From NCBI GenBank assembly GCA_019359285.1, contig JAHHHQ010000060.1, positions 1 to 64,000 of the forward strand: a DNA stretch of 64,000 nucleotides. Reading direction: 5' to 3'. The notes below the pieces were generated by a model. The model was given only the letters and a program-made list of their open reading frames with translations, was not told the origin of the DNA and ran no database searches. Both the position numbers and the translations under genes were made by a program. This document shows positions 51,065-61,284 of this stretch, piece after piece. This DNA is from Nodosilinea sp. WJT8-NPBG4. GTDB lineage: Bacteria; Cyanobacteriota; Cyanobacteriia; Phormidesmidales; Phormidesmidaceae. Positions within the stretch are counted from its first letter, which is position 1. The number at the start of each line of letters is the position of its first letter.

Positions 51065-54000
51065 TTATCCAGCCGATGCCGCTTTATCCACAGCGGAATG
51101 CTGCTCTAGCACCTTGGCCAGGTAGTTGCCCGTGTAGGAACCAGCCACCTTAGCCACCACCTCGGGGGTGCCCACCGCAATCAGCTCGCCGCCGCGATCG
51201 CCCCCTTCTGGCCCCAGGTCCACAATCCAGTCAGAGCAGCGAATCACGTCCAGGTTGTGCTCGATCATTAGCACCGAGTTGCCCTTATCTACCAAGCGCT
51301 GCACCACATCCAGCAGCTTGTGCACGTCGTAGAATGACAGGCCAGTTGTGGGTTCGTCAATCAGATATAGGGTTTTGCCCGTCGAGCGTCGAGCCAGCTC
51401 CGAGGCCAGCTTCATCCGCTGGGCCTCCCCACCAGAGAGGGTGGGGGCCGTCTGCCCCAAGCGAATGTAGCCTAGACCCACATCCACCATGGTTTGCAGC
51501 CGCGCCGCCGCCTGGGGAATATTCTCGAAAAACCCCAGAGCCTCTTCGGCGGTCATATTCAGCACGTCGGAGATGTTCTTGCCCTTGTAGGTAACTTGCA
51601 GGGTGTCGCGGTTGTAGCGCGCTCCCTTGCAGACCTCGCACTGCACATAGACATCGGGGAGAAAATTCATCTCGATCACATTCACCCCCTGGCCGCCGCA
51701 GGCCTCGCAGCGCCCCCCCTTGACGTTAAAGGAGAACTGCCCCGCCTTGTAGCCCCGCGCCTTGGCCTCGATGGTTTCGGTGAACAGGTTGCGGATTACG
51801 TCGAACACGCCGGTATAGGTGGCGGGGTTGGAGCGAGGCGTGCGCCCGATCGGCGACTGGTCGATGACGATCACCTTATCTAGCGCCTTGAGCCCGTCCA
51901 GCTTGTCCATGTGTTTGGGGAAGGGCACCTTGCTGCCAAAGTGGTGCTGGAGGGCTGGGTAGAGCAGCTCGTTCACCAGGGTCGATTTGCCCGAGCCTGA
52001 AACACCGGTGATGCACACCAGCGCCCCCAGGGGCAGATCGACATCCAGGTTTTTCAGGTTGTTGCGGCGGGCATTTTTTAGGGTGAGCGATCGCCCATTC
52101 CCCGGCCGCCGCTCTGCCGGCGTGGGAATCGACATTCGCCCCGACAGATAGGCCCCGGTGAGGGAATCCTTGGCGGTCATCAGGGTTTTAAGATCGCCCT
52201 CGGCCACGATCGCCCCGCCGTGCACCCCGGCCCCAGGGCCAATATCGACTAAATAATCGGCGGCTCTGATCGTGTCTTCGTCGTGCTCCACGACAATGAG
52301 CGTGTTGCCCAGGTCGCGCAGGCGGTGCAGGGTATTGAGCAGGCGATCGTTGTCGCGCTGGTGCAGGCCAATGCTGGGCTCATCCAGGACGTAGAGCACT
52401 CCCGTCAGGCCCGAGCCAATCTGGGTGGCCAGGCGAATCCGCTGAGCCTCGCCCCCCGACAGGGTCATGGCGGTGCGGTGCAGGGTCAGGTAGTCTAAGC
52501 CCACATCCATCATGAATTGCAAGCGGGCGCGAATCTCGCGCAGCACCAGCGCCCCAATCTGGAGCTGACGGGCCGAGAGCTTGGGGGCCTCGCCCTCTTC
52601 GCCCACCAGGTTGCGAATGCGGCTGAGGCATTCGCGAATGGAGACGTTGGTGAGGTCGCTAATCGAGTGGGGGCCAATCCGCACCGCGTTCGATTCAGGC
52701 TTGAGCCGGGTGCCGTGGCAGACCTCGCAGGGCTGGTCAATCAGGTATTTTTCGAGCTTTTGCTTGTGTAGCTCGGAGCTGGCGTCTTTATACTGCCGGT
52801 CGAGAATGGGCAGCACCCCCTCATACTGCCGCTGATAGCCCTTGCGATCGCGGTACCGGGAGTCTGACTCTATATAAATCTTCTCGTCGCTGCCGTGGAG
52901 CACGATGTGCTGCTGCTCGGGGGTGAGCTGATCCCACCGGCTCTGGATCTCAAAGCCAAAGGCTTGGCCAACGCTGTAGAGCAGCGAGAAGTAGTAGGTG
53001 TTGTCTTTTTCCGACCAGGGGGCGATCGCCGCATAGACCGGCAGGGCCGGATCCGGTACCACCAGCTCTGCTGAAAACGTGCGCAGGCTGCCCAACCCGT
53101 GGCAGTGGGGACAGGCCCCGTAGGGGGAGTTAAACGAGAATAGCCGGGGCGACAGCTCCTCCATCACCGCGCCGTGCTCCGGGCAGGCAAAGTTTTCGGA
53201 GAATACCAGCTCTTTAGGCTGGCCGTAGCTGCCTTCGGCCTCGGCTGCCTGGGGCAGGCGATTCTTCGCTGAAGAGGCTGCGCCAACGGTTAGAGACACG
53301 ACGTTGCTGCCCGGCTCCGGGTTGGCGGTTTCCTGGGGCTTCTCCGCCAGAATCTCGATCATCGCGATCCCCTCCGATCGCTTCAGGCAGGTGCGCAGCG
53401 AATCGGCTAGGCGGTCTTGCAGGCTCTCCTTCTTCACCAGGCGATCGACCACCACCTCAATGTTGTGGCTGTAGTTTTTGTCGAGTTCAATATTGTCGGT
53501 CAGCTCGCGCAGTTCGCCGTTGACCCGCACCCGTACAAACCCCTCGGAGGCCAGGCTAGAGAGCAGCTTTTTGTGAGTGCCCTTTTTGCCCCGCACCACG
53601 GGGGCGAGAATCTGGAAGCGGGTGCGATCGGGCAGGGCCATGACCCGATCGATCATCTGGTCGATGGATTGTGGGGAGATGCTGCGATCGCAGATCGGAC
53701 AGTGGGGATCGCCCGCTCGCCCATAGAGCAGACGCAGGTAGTCGTAGATTTCGGTAACCGTGCCCACGGTCGAGCGCGGGTTGTGGGAGGTCGATTTTTG
53801 GTCAATGGAAATGGCCGGACTTAGCCCCTCGATCGCGTCCACATCAGGCTTATCCACCTGGCCAAGGAATTGGCGGGCGTAAGCGCTGAGGGACTCCACA
53901 TAGCGGCGCTGCCCTTCGGCAAAAATAGTGTCAAAGGCCAGGGACGACTTGCCCGAACCCGATACCCCCGTAAACACAATCAGCTTGTTGCGAGGAATCT

Positions 54001-54169
54001 CCAAGTCCAGATTCTTCAAATTGTGCTGCCGGGCTCCTCGAATGCGAATGACGTTGTCGTCAATGGCGGCGTGGTGATGGGCGAGGCCGGTGTGCTGGTT
54101 GCCATTGGTGGACGCTCGGCCTTTGCTAGAGGCAGCGGTTTTCTTGGCGGAAGCGTCCGATTTGGGCAT
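51065..54169 (-). CDS. uvrA: Excinuclease ABC subunit A
   Basis: 1,034 residues, slightly longer than typical because of a basic 35-residue N-terminal tail (SDASAKKTAASSKGRAS) and an insert near residue 300. Two ABC ATPase modules each have a Walker A (GVSGSGKSSL; GVSGSGKSTL) and the ABC signature LSGGEAQR. Zinc-binding Cys pairs appear in CPICDRSISP and CEACGGQGV. UvrA recognises DNA lesions with UvrB in nucleotide-excision repair. Single gene. Confidence 0.98.
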   Translation of the reverse strand: MPKSDASAKKTAASSKGRASTNGNQHTGLAHHHAAIDDNVIRIRGARQHNLKNLDLEIPRNKLIVFTGVSGSGKSSLAFDTIFAEGQRRYVESLSAYARQFLGQVDKPDVDAIEGLSPAISIDQKSTSHNPRSTVGTVTEIYDYLRLLYGRAGDPHCPICDRSISPQSIDQMIDRVMALPDRTRFQILAPVVRGKKGTHKKLLSSLASEGFVRVRVNGELRELTDNIELDKNYSHNIEVVVDRLVKKESLQDRLADSLRTCLKRSEGIAMIEILAEKPQETANPEPGSNVVSLTVGAASSAKNRLPQAAEAEGSYGQPKELVFSENFACPEHGAVMEELSPRLFSFNSPYGACPHCHGLGSLRTFSAELVVPDPALPVYAAIAPWSEKDNTYYFSLLYSVGQAFGFEIQSRWDQLTPEQQHIVLHGSDEKIYIESDSRYRDRKGYQRQYEGVLPILDRQYKDASSELHKQKLEKYLIDQPCEVCHGTRLKPESNAVRIGPHSISDLTNVSIRECLSRIRNLVGEEGEAPKLSARQLQIGALVLREIRARLQFMMDVGLDYLTLHRTAMTLSGGEAQRIRLATQIGSGLTGVLYVLDEPSIGLHQRDNDRLLNTLHRLRDLGNTLIVVEHDEDTIRAADYLVDIGPGAGVHGGAIVAEGDLKTLMTAKDSLTGAYLSGRMSIPTPAERRPGNGRSLTLKNARRNNLKNLDVDLPLGALVCITGVSGSGKSTLVNELLYPALQHHFGSKVPFPKHMDKLDGLKALDKVIVIDQSPIGRTPRSNPATYTGVFDVIRNLFTETIEAKARGYKAGQFSFNVKGGRCEACGGQGVNVIEMNFLPDVYVQCEVCKGARYNRDTLQVTYKGKNISDVLNMTAEEALGFFENIPQAAARLQTMVDVGLGYIRLGQTAPTLSGGEAQRMKLASELARRSTGKTLYLIDEPTTGLSFYDVHKLLDVVQRLVDKGNSVLMIEHNLDVIRCSDWIVDLGPEGGDRGGELIAVGTPEVVAKVAGSYTGNYLAKVLEQHSAVDKAASAG

Positions 54170-55227
54170 ATCTGGGGGCTTAGTGAAAACGCTTTATCAA
54201 TTTAACATTTATAAACACTTGTCAAGGTTGTCACCACGGGGGATGGGGTGCTGGCCACCTGGCAAAGTTCTGTAGATGTATTGAGCCTCGCTACAGGCTT
54301 AGCAGAGGTTCTGCGCCATTCGTAGCGATCGCCTTGGCCGCAATTCTCGGATTGTGGGAGTGGTAGACAGCATCGGAGTAGACAAGGGCCCTTTTGATGA
54401 GTCTGGCAGGGCGAAATAGGGCATCGTAGGTGGAAGGCGAGCGCCAGTCGCTCCGCTAATGGACTCACCTACGGCGGTAGCAGCCTTCCTGGTTCTATGC
54501 ACCAGAGCTTTTAGGGAAGGTATTAAAAATGTGGTATGCAACAGAGCACTTTGCTAGTCGATATTGACGTAAGCTAAGACCCTACAATCTGGAATTCATA
54601 AGAAAGCCCAACGCCACCAACCACTGAGACCGCTGTTGTCACACTTATCAGATCGGGTAACCTTGGGGCTAACATTCCCTTAACGTTCGCTGCTCAATGG
54701 TGAAGGAACCATATAGCTAAGGTTTGTAGACAGTAATATGGGGGCGATCGCCGGTAAAAATTGATTTGGCGTGCCTACTTCACAGAGCCCTGATTAAGTT
54801 CTGTTTTTTTAGCTCACTTTAAGTCCTAAAATCCCTCACCTTGACTGTGATGTCTGGAAGCCTTACCTATTTTGTTGCCGGATGTTAGTCAAGAAAGAAG
54901 TCAAGCAACTAGAGCACCCATCAACTAATGAAAGCAAAGGCAATCGTTGCGATTAACAGACTTGAGTTGTAAACTTGGCACAGCTTTAGTGCAGCACTCA
55001 TATTTCTTGTTAAAAGCCTGGGTGAGCGCACATAAAAGGCCTCTAAGCAAAGTCTAAACTGTCAAGATACGAATAAGGTTATAGGCCATTTTATTAAAGC
55101 TTTAGAATATATAGCTCCGACAATTGTGAAATCGACGTGAAAAATTTTATGTCTATTAGTTGTGTGCTCTAAAGAGCGAAAGCCGTCCTTTTTAAGTCTG
55201 TGAATTTTATAAGAAAGAGAGCCAGGT
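54170..55227. other. 1-kb intergenic region, AT-richer than its surroundings
   Basis: No credible gene; short minus-strand frames (54202-54541) lack family features. A structured segment at 54425-54473 has CGTAGGTG/CACCTACG arms enclosing a GAGCG/CGCTC hairpin. From about 54550 the DNA becomes AT-rich, and this continues into the glycosyltransferase gene. The promoter of that gene must lie here but no box is assigned. Confidence 0.5.
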
Positions 55228-56352
55228 ATGGGGTTGTCATTTGTTGAAGTTCTGCCTGAGATACAAATTCCTGCTTCAATGATTTTTTCTCACCCCACGG
55301 CGCTAGGAGATACGTTGCGCCCTGCAATTGAAAGAATATTTCTGCCTGAGGACTGTTTAAATCCTTTACAGGTAAAAATAGACGTCAAATCTGGCCAAAC
55401 AGGCCCTAGAAAACCGGGTTCTATACGCTCTAAACTCTATAAACAGCTTTGCACAGCTGTAAAGGGAACTCAGATATTAGACTATCCAGAAAAATTTTTG
55501 TTTGATGGTCGGCAAGAGCTAGATACTAATATAGGGCACATCATTGAAAACTTGGCGGCTCCGGCTTTGCTGGCAAAGCAAATGCTGAGTAAGCGTTTGG
55601 GCCAAGACGTAGATGTTCACGTCATTCTTAGAGAACGAGCACCGAACCTGGCTCGCGAAGTCTTTGAAACGTTGGGTATCCCAGTAATTTACACCGATGA
55701 TAGCGTCTATGGCGAAGTGATCTCTATGTCAGTCGCTCGCCCTGATGCAGCAACTGGCATGGAAGCACCTCAGTTCTTCCCGATCATAAATCAAAAACTA
55801 GTGGCTGAGATCGATTCAAAGCTTTACAACCGCCATGCAGCTTTGTTTAACGAGGCCGAGTTTTCGGGCTATGAGCCTTTGGGGGTAGAGAAAATTTTTA
55901 TCCCTCGCAGAGGGAACCGCTGTCTAATCAACAACGATGAAGTAGTCCAGTTTCTCGAAAAAAAAGGCTTCAAAACTTATTACTTCGAAGACTTAACCTG
56001 TGCCCAAAAATGGTCGATTACCCGTGATGTTAAAGTCGTGGTAGCCGTCCATGGTGCGGCCCTTAGCCATATGGCTTTTAATCGTTTGGGGCTGCAAAAC
56101 CCTGAGCTGCCCGGTAGTGGGGTTAAAGTAGTCGAACTTTATTCTCCGGGGTGGTCAAGTCGTTGGGCTCATCGCCGCCATATCAGCGGGCTGAATGGGC
56201 AGTGGTGTGGTGTTCGTGGTCAGGTCACCCAAGAGTTTTTAAGAACCATAGACTTTCCTAAATTGTCCAATGGGGTTGTTCGACCGTCGCCAAATTCCTT
56301 CAAGATTGACTGTGCGTCTCTTCAAATGGCGCTTGATTATTTAGACGCTTAA
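55228..56352 (+). CDS. GT61-family (DUF563) glycosyltransferase-like protein
   Basis: 374 residues. The GT61 signatures are FIPRRGNRCLINNDEVVQFL and the VVVAVHGAALSHMAF block near the C-terminus (G/A-variable His-Gly-Ala motif of the nucleotide-sugar fold). No membrane segment, so it is cytosolic or peripheral; it probably adds sugars to a surface glycan. Codon use and AT content look unlike the neighbours, which hints at transfer. Acceptor unknown. Confidence 0.75.
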   Translation: MGLSFVEVLPEIQIPASMIFSHPTALGDTLRPAIERIFLPEDCLNPLQVKIDVKSGQTGPRKPGSIRSKLYKQLCTAVKGTQILDYPEKFLFDGRQELDTNIGHIIENLAAPALLAKQMLSKRLGQDVDVHVILRERAPNLAREVFETLGIPVIYTDDSVYGEVISMSVARPDAATGMEAPQFFPIINQKLVAEIDSKLYNRHAALFNEAEFSGYEPLGVEKIFIPRRGNRCLINNDEVVQFLEKKGFKTYYFEDLTCAQKWSITRDVKVVVAVHGAALSHMAFNRLGLQNPELPGSGVKVVELYSPGWSSRWAHRRHISGLNGQWCGVRGQVTQEFLRTIDFPKLSNGVVRPSPNSFKIDCASLQMALDYLDA

Positions 56353-56483
56353 ACTACCAAGCTTCGGTGAATTTTTACGCGTTAAGTTAGTGCTGTCAAG
56401 TTTTGAGATTTGGTTTTGCAGGACATGCATGGCCGATCGGTAATCTGCCAACGACCGTGAACCTAAATAGGGCATAGACATAG

Positions 56484-58016
56484 CTATCGTGCCGATACAA
56501 ACCTTTCCCGAGCTGTGGTTCGTAGCCGCTGGATGTCCTCTCGACGGGTAATAGAGAGGGGCACTGTGCGTTTGATCTCTTCGAGCAGCAGGGTGGTGTC
56601 GGCGGGGCGATTTTCGTAGAGGGCTCGGTAGTGGGCGGTGATGATGGCTTGTTCAATTTCGGCCCCGCTGAAGCCGTCGGTGGCAATTACCAATTCGTTG
56701 AGATCAAAGTTTTCGGTACCATGCTGCCGTCGCCCTAGGTGAATGTGCAGGATAGTGTGGCGCTCGTCGGCCTCGGGCAGGTCGACAAAGAAAATTTCGT
56801 CAAAGCGGCCTTTGCGCAGCAGTTCTGGCGGAATAGCTGAAAGGTCATTGGCGGTGGCTACGACAAAGATTTCCTGGGATTTTTCTTGCAGCCAGGTGAG
56901 GAAGTAGCCGAACAGGCGACGGCTAAGCCCGCCATCGGATTCGCTGCTGCTTTGACCCATGCTCTTTTCGATCTCGTCGATCCACAGGATGCAGGGGGCC
57001 ATGCTTTCGGCCATGGTGACGGCGCGGCGGAAGTTTTTGTCGGATTCGCCAATGTACTTATCGTAGAGGCGGCCGGCATCGAGCTTGAGCAGGGGCAGAC
57101 TCCACTGCCGGGCGATGGTTTTGGCGGCCAGCGACTTACCACAGCCTTGAATGCCTACGATCAAAATGCCTTTGGGAGCGGGCAGGTTATATTGACGAGC
57201 CTGGGGTGTAAAGCCCACTTTGGCGTAGGCTAGCCAGCGCTTGAGCCCCTCAAACCCACCTAGCTCGGCCAGGTTAGTTTCGGGCGGGAAGTAGTCGAGT
57301 AGACCCTCTTCATGAATGACTCGGGCCTTGCGCTCTAGTACCCACCTCACATCACTGACGTCGAGTTTTCTGTCATGCCGAGCCGCATAGGATACAACTT
57401 TTCGAGCTTGGTGTAGGGTCATGCCCTGGAGAGCTGACACCAAGGCGCGAACATCATCCGGATTTAGATTAATTGCGACTTGACCTTGGAGGGTCTTCAC
57501 CGTCTCGGAAATAGCTTTATAGAGTTCTTCGGGTTCGGGCAGCTTGATATCTAAATAGACAGCATTCTGCGCAATGGTGGGCGGTAGATCAGCGCCGCTG
57601 CCGCTGAGAACTAGCGTTGAGCTGTTGGAAGAAAACTGTTGGGATACTTCTCGAAACTGACGGACAACTACCGGATCTTTGAGGTGTTCAGCAAAGTCTT
57701 TGAGCCAAAAGACGGCCTTGAAGCTGATCTCTTGAATGTGGCGCAGCATGTCGAGGGGGTCGGTGGTTTTGGGCAGCGCCTGACCGCGCTTAGCGCTGGG
57801 GGGGGCATACTCATTTTGCCAACGATGGTTAGGGCTATCGGGCGATCGCATCAGCCCCTGGGCAACGCTCCACTCGAATACGGCCATCTGCATGTCAGTG
57901 CAGGCGGCGCTAATCAACCCCTGTACCCGTTCTTCTTCTACCGTGTCGATTACTATGACCGGGTGAAAGGAGGTTACTAGAGTTTGAAAGTGCAGCACGC
58001 TGGCCTTAAAAGACAT
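56484..58016 (-). CDS. ycf46: AAA+ ATPase Ycf46
   Basis: 510 residues from ATG 58016 (MSFKASVLHFQTL); a longer frame from 58094 adds 26 residues but would overlap the neighbouring gene. The N-terminal half is specific to Ycf46; the C-terminal AAA+ module has Walker A GIQGCGKSLAAK, Walker B CILWIDEIEKS, and arginine-finger region ELLRKGRFDEIFFVDLP. Family members are linked to CO2-uptake and photosynthesis adaptation in cyanobacteria. It ends a two-gene minus-strand run with the DUF1361 gene. Confidence 0.9.
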   Translation of the reverse strand: MSFKASVLHFQTLVTSFHPVIVIDTVEEERVQGLISAACTDMQMAVFEWSVAQGLMRSPDSPNHRWQNEYAPPSAKRGQALPKTTDPLDMLRHIQEISFKAVFWLKDFAEHLKDPVVVRQFREVSQQFSSNSSTLVLSGSGADLPPTIAQNAVYLDIKLPEPEELYKAISETVKTLQGQVAINLNPDDVRALVSALQGMTLHQARKVVSYAARHDRKLDVSDVRWVLERKARVIHEEGLLDYFPPETNLAELGGFEGLKRWLAYAKVGFTPQARQYNLPAPKGILIVGIQGCGKSLAAKTIARQWSLPLLKLDAGRLYDKYIGESDKNFRRAVTMAESMAPCILWIDEIEKSMGQSSSESDGGLSRRLFGYFLTWLQEKSQEIFVVATANDLSAIPPELLRKGRFDEIFFVDLPEADERHTILHIHLGRRQHGTENFDLNELVIATDGFSGAEIEQAIITAHYRALYENRPADTTLLLEEIKRTVPLSITRREDIQRLRTTARERFVSAR

Positions 58017-58080
58017 GGTTGGCACGAGTAACGTTAGGGCTAATGTACCCGCTTCTACTGCGATGACCGTACCGAGCGGT

Positions 58081-58935
58081 TTAATCGAGCGCATCTATGC
58101 CCTGGCGGGCGTAGCGAATGCGCAGCTTAAGCCCCAGGGTGATTTGTTTCATCACCCAGTAAAGGCTGGCCAAAATAACAAATGTGACGAAGATAACGGC
58201 CGCTGGTTGCTTTGAGGTCAGGGCATCGAGGGTATAGGCGATGACGCCAGTGGGGTCAGTGACCAGGTCCCAGCTGTTAAAGCGCAGAAATCGGCCCAGA
58301 TAGATGCCCACCGCGCTGAGCGCGTGAATTGTTAGCTCGAGGGGCAAGATCATCGCTTTGGCCCCGTGCTGCTTGAGGTAGGCAGCCAGGTTGAGAATCG
58401 AGACGACGTAGGCTTCGAACCCCAGCAAAATGGCGGCTGAGTGAAGGGGAATGAACACCAGAGCCACAACCAAGATGCGAATCTGTCCCGAGCTGGTGCC
58501 TCGAATCAAATGAATAATATCGGTGAGGACATAAGGAGCATTGGGTAGAAAGATCAAGAACACCACCAGCCCCACCCACCACAGCCAGCCCTGGGGATCT
58601 TGCTTGGTCTTAAAAATTTTCAGACTGAGGAGACCGGCAAAGGCCGTAACCGCCAGTAGCCACAGCAGCTCAAACCAAGAGAGCGGACTGGAGTTGTCTT
58701 GGAGCAGGTTGTAGAGCCCTTGCACAGCACGAGGGATGCGAGGCCCCAGCCCTAGCACGCCAATTGTCCCCACCAGTACGCAGGCCGCCAAAAACCATCG
58801 GTTGGACAGGCTCTGACGGCGAAACAAACTAAAGCTCAGCAGCAGCGGAATCGCCGCCAAAAACAAGTTCCATAAAATCCAGCCGCTGTAGACGTTATCA
58901 AAGGCGCTGATAATGTTAGGCAGGAGCCATCTCAT
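58081..58935 (-). CDS. DUF1361 membrane protein
   Basis: 284 residues with seven or eight membrane helices. The central FLIFLPNAPYVLTDIIHLI is the DUF1361 signature, followed by GRFLRFNSWDLVTDP. Conserved in cyanobacteria and Firmicutes without known function. Upstream of ycf46 on the same strand, with a gap of about 64 bp if ycf46 starts at 58016. Confidence 0.85.
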   Translation of the reverse strand: MRWLLPNIISAFDNVYSGWILWNLFLAAIPLLLSFSLFRRQSLSNRWFLAACVLVGTIGVLGLGPRIPRAVQGLYNLLQDNSSPLSWFELLWLLAVTAFAGLLSLKIFKTKQDPQGWLWWVGLVVFLIFLPNAPYVLTDIIHLIRGTSSGQIRILVVALVFIPLHSAAILLGFEAYVVSILNLAAYLKQHGAKAMILPLELTIHALSAVGIYLGRFLRFNSWDLVTDPTGVIAYTLDALTSKQPAAVIFVTFVILASLYWVMKQITLGLKLRIRYARQGIDALD

Positions 58936-59080
58936 CGGGTCTCAACTCCTAAGACAGATTTGGCTTAATCCAATTTAATCGTTAGCGACTCATGTGTCTG
59001 CTTCTGTGCGAGTGGGGATGCGCGATTCTGAAGGTGACCGACCGCGCTATAACAGGTAGAGTCTTCAACCCCGCATCTTC

Positions 59081-60556
59081 ATGCCAGATCACACCCAACG
59101 TCAGGGCAACACCACCGAGCACATGCTGGGTAACCAGGCCTACACCGCCTCAGCCCAGTGGCAAACCCTCTACGAACATGACAAGCCCGTGGCCGAGCTG
59201 TTTCACGTGGCCTACACCATTGCTGACCAAAACCCAGCCCAGCGGCCCATTACCTTTGTGTTTAACGGAGGCCCAGGGGCGGCATCAGCCTACCTGCACG
59301 TGGGGGCATTAGGACCGCGACGGGTGGTGTTTAACTCTGACGGCAGCTTGCCGCGCCCGCCGGTGGAGGTGGTCGACAACGGCGAAAGCTGGCTGAGCTT
59401 CACCGACTTAGTTTTTATTGACCCCGTGGGCACAGGCTTTAGCCGCGTTTTGCCCCAAGACGGCGACAAGGCCGAGAAATCTGACGATAAGCCCGCCGAC
59501 AAAGGGGAAGACAAACCCGACGAAAAGGCCAAAAAATTCTGGACGGTCGATCGCGATCTCAATGCCCTGGGCGAGTTTATTCAGGGCTATCTCTCAGCTC
59601 ACCACCGCTGGCTGTCGCCGGTCTTCATTGCTGGGGAGAGCTACGGCGGCTTTCGGGTAGCAAAGCTTTGCCGCAAGCTTCAGCAAGACTATGGCGTCGG
59701 CCTGTGCGGGGCCATTCTGATTTCGCCAGTAATGGAGTTTTTGCTGCTGGAGGGCAACGATTACAACCTCAGCGGCTGGGCTACGGTGATTCCTTCGATG
59801 GCGGCCACGGCAGTCCATCATGGGCAGGTCGATACCACCGATAGCCCGGCTGCCCACGGGGCCAAGGCTGCCGATTTTGCCCGCAAGTTCCTGATTCCGC
59901 TGTTGGCCTTGGGCAGCACTGCCTCTGGCGAAGACCAGCAGCGAGTTTTTGGTCAGCTGGCCCATCTGATTGGTCTGCCGTTGGAGGTGGTGCAGCGCCA
60001 CCGGGGCCGCATCGACATTGTGGTGTTTGCCCGCGAGCTGCTGCGCCATCAGCAGCGCATTTTGGGTCTCTATGATGGCTCAGTCACTGCGATCGACCCC
60101 TTTCCCGATCGCCTGATGCATGAAGGCACCGACCCCACCCTAGAGGGCATCGATCGCCTGTTTACCGGAGCCATCAACAGCCACCTGCGCTCGACTTTGG
60201 GCGTGAATACCACTCTGACCTACAACCTGCTCAGCTTTGAGGTGTTTAAAGCCTGGGAGTTTTTGCCCGAAAGCGAGTATCGCCAGGGCTTTGTGGGCTC
60301 GGTAGATGACTTGAGGGTGGGCATGGCCCTCAACCCCTACCTCCAGGTCTACATTACCCACGGTATCTACGATTTGGTGACGCCCTACTTCTCGTCAGAG
60401 CACCTGAGGGATCTGATGAACCTCAACCCGGAGCTACAGCCAAACCTCACCCTGCGGCATTTTCAGGGGGGACACATGTTCTACACCTGGGAGGAGTCGC
60501 GACAGCTCTGGTTTGAGGATATGCAGCGGTTTTATCAGCGGGCGTCGGGCAAGTAG
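59081..60556 (+). CDS. Serine carboxypeptidase-like (S10) protein
   Basis: 491 residues. The nucleophile Ser187 is in AGESYGGFRV; VFNGGPGAASAYLHVGALGP is the oxyanion-hole block, and the His is probably that of RHFQGGHMFYTW near the C-terminus. A charged insertion (residues about 128-153, Asp/Lys-rich) follows the GTGFS block. No signal peptide is visible, unlike most S10 enzymes. Followed by a terminator-like hairpin. Substrate unknown. Confidence 0.88.
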   Translation: MPDHTQRQGNTTEHMLGNQAYTASAQWQTLYEHDKPVAELFHVAYTIADQNPAQRPITFVFNGGPGAASAYLHVGALGPRRVVFNSDGSLPRPPVEVVDNGESWLSFTDLVFIDPVGTGFSRVLPQDGDKAEKSDDKPADKGEDKPDEKAKKFWTVDRDLNALGEFIQGYLSAHHRWLSPVFIAGESYGGFRVAKLCRKLQQDYGVGLCGAILISPVMEFLLLEGNDYNLSGWATVIPSMAATAVHHGQVDTTDSPAAHGAKAADFARKFLIPLLALGSTASGEDQQRVFGQLAHLIGLPLEVVQRHRGRIDIVVFARELLRHQQRILGLYDGSVTAIDPFPDRLMHEGTDPTLEGIDRLFTGAINSHLRSTLGVNTTLTYNLLSFEVFKAWEFLPESEYRQGFVGSVDDLRVGMALNPYLQVYITHGIYDLVTPYFSSEHLRDLMNLNPELQPNLTLRHFQGGHMFYTWEESRQLWFEDMQRFYQRASGK

Positions 60557-60873
60557 GGAATGGCCAAAAAAAACCGACAGTCCCTTGCGGGCTTGTCGGT
60601 TGGTTGTGTGTTCCCTGTAGATGACTCGGCTAAAGTTGAGTCAATTTCAGTATCTCTGGAAGGTTCCTGAAAACCTAGCGGATTTATCACGGCTAACGGT
60701 GAGTTTGATCACAAAGTTACGTATTTTGGCGGATGTCACGGAGAGGTATAGGGGGTTCAGCCGTAAAGACGCCTCAGGTAAAGACTCCTCACAACGGGAT
60801 TGCGTCGCGTCGACTTTAGGGCAAAAATAGGGGCATACAGGGCTTTGTGCCAAGGATACCAGGAAAAATCGCC
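60557..60873. other. Intergenic region before the TerB-like gene
   Basis: 317 bp. After the hairpin at 60564-60601 nothing clear is seen. A sequence near 60786 resembles the core of the Yfr1 small RNA (ACTCCTCACA) but lacks the flanking stems and terminator. A frame at 60621 has no supporting features. Confidence 0.4.
60564..60601 (-). terminator. Hairpin with flanking A-run
   Basis: AACCGACA (60572-60579) pairs with TGTCGGTT (60594-60601), and an inner CCC/GGG extends the stem. An A-run precedes it on the plus strand, which would be a U-run for a minus-strand transcript. It may act for either direction after the S10 gene. Confidence 0.6.
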
Positions 60874-61284
60874 ATGACCGAGTCATCCATGGGCACCGCA
60901 GAGGCGCTGGCCAGCATTGCGCTAGTGGCGATCGCCGCCGACGGCTATCTGGCTGACCAGGAGGGTCAGGATATGACGATGCTGCTGTCGCGCATGGCGT
61001 TGTTTAGCAGCTACTCCAAAGACGCCGTGCACCATCTATTCGATCTGTTGCTGACGCGCCTCAAAACTGAGGGGCCGGGGGTAATGGTCGACCGGGCCAA
61101 GGCCGTTTTGCCTCAAGAGTTGCGGGAGACGGCCTTTGCGGTCGCCACCGATCTGGTCCTGTCTGACCGCACTGTTACCCCGCAGGAGCAGGCGTTTTTA
61201 GAAGACCTGTACCGAATTTTAGAGATTCCCAGCCCCCTGGCCCAGCAGATTGTGCAGGTGATGACGATCAAAAATCGGGGCTAG
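60874..61284 (+). CDS. TerB-like protein
   Basis: 136 residues from ATG 60874 (MTESSMGTAEALASIA). All-helical, with the EALASIALVAIAADGYLADQEG and SDRTVTPQEQAFLEDLYRIL helices that carry the two acidic metal-binding Asp/Glu sites of TerB-like (tellurite-resistance) proteins. No membrane segment. Role unknown; such proteins occur in many stress contexts. No other ter genes are nearby. Confidence 0.72.
   Translation: MTESSMGTAEALASIALVAIAADGYLADQEGQDMTMLLSRMALFSSYSKDAVHHLFDLLLTRLKTEGPGVMVDRAKAVLPQELRETAFAVATDLVLSDRTVTPQEQAFLEDLYRILEIPSPLAQQIVQVMTIKNRG

Noticed and set aside
54202..54541. Two short minus-strand frames upstream of uvrA
   Set aside because: They lack family features and a ribosome-binding site and overlap each other; treated as non-coding.
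60750..60830. Possible Yfr1 small RNA (ACTCCTCACA core)
   Set aside because: The core is one base off and neither the flanking stems nor the terminator of Yfr1 are present.
60621..60830. A 69-codon plus-strand frame after the S10 peptidase
   Set aside because: No conserved motif or ribosome-binding site; the overlapping minus-strand frame is equally unsupported.
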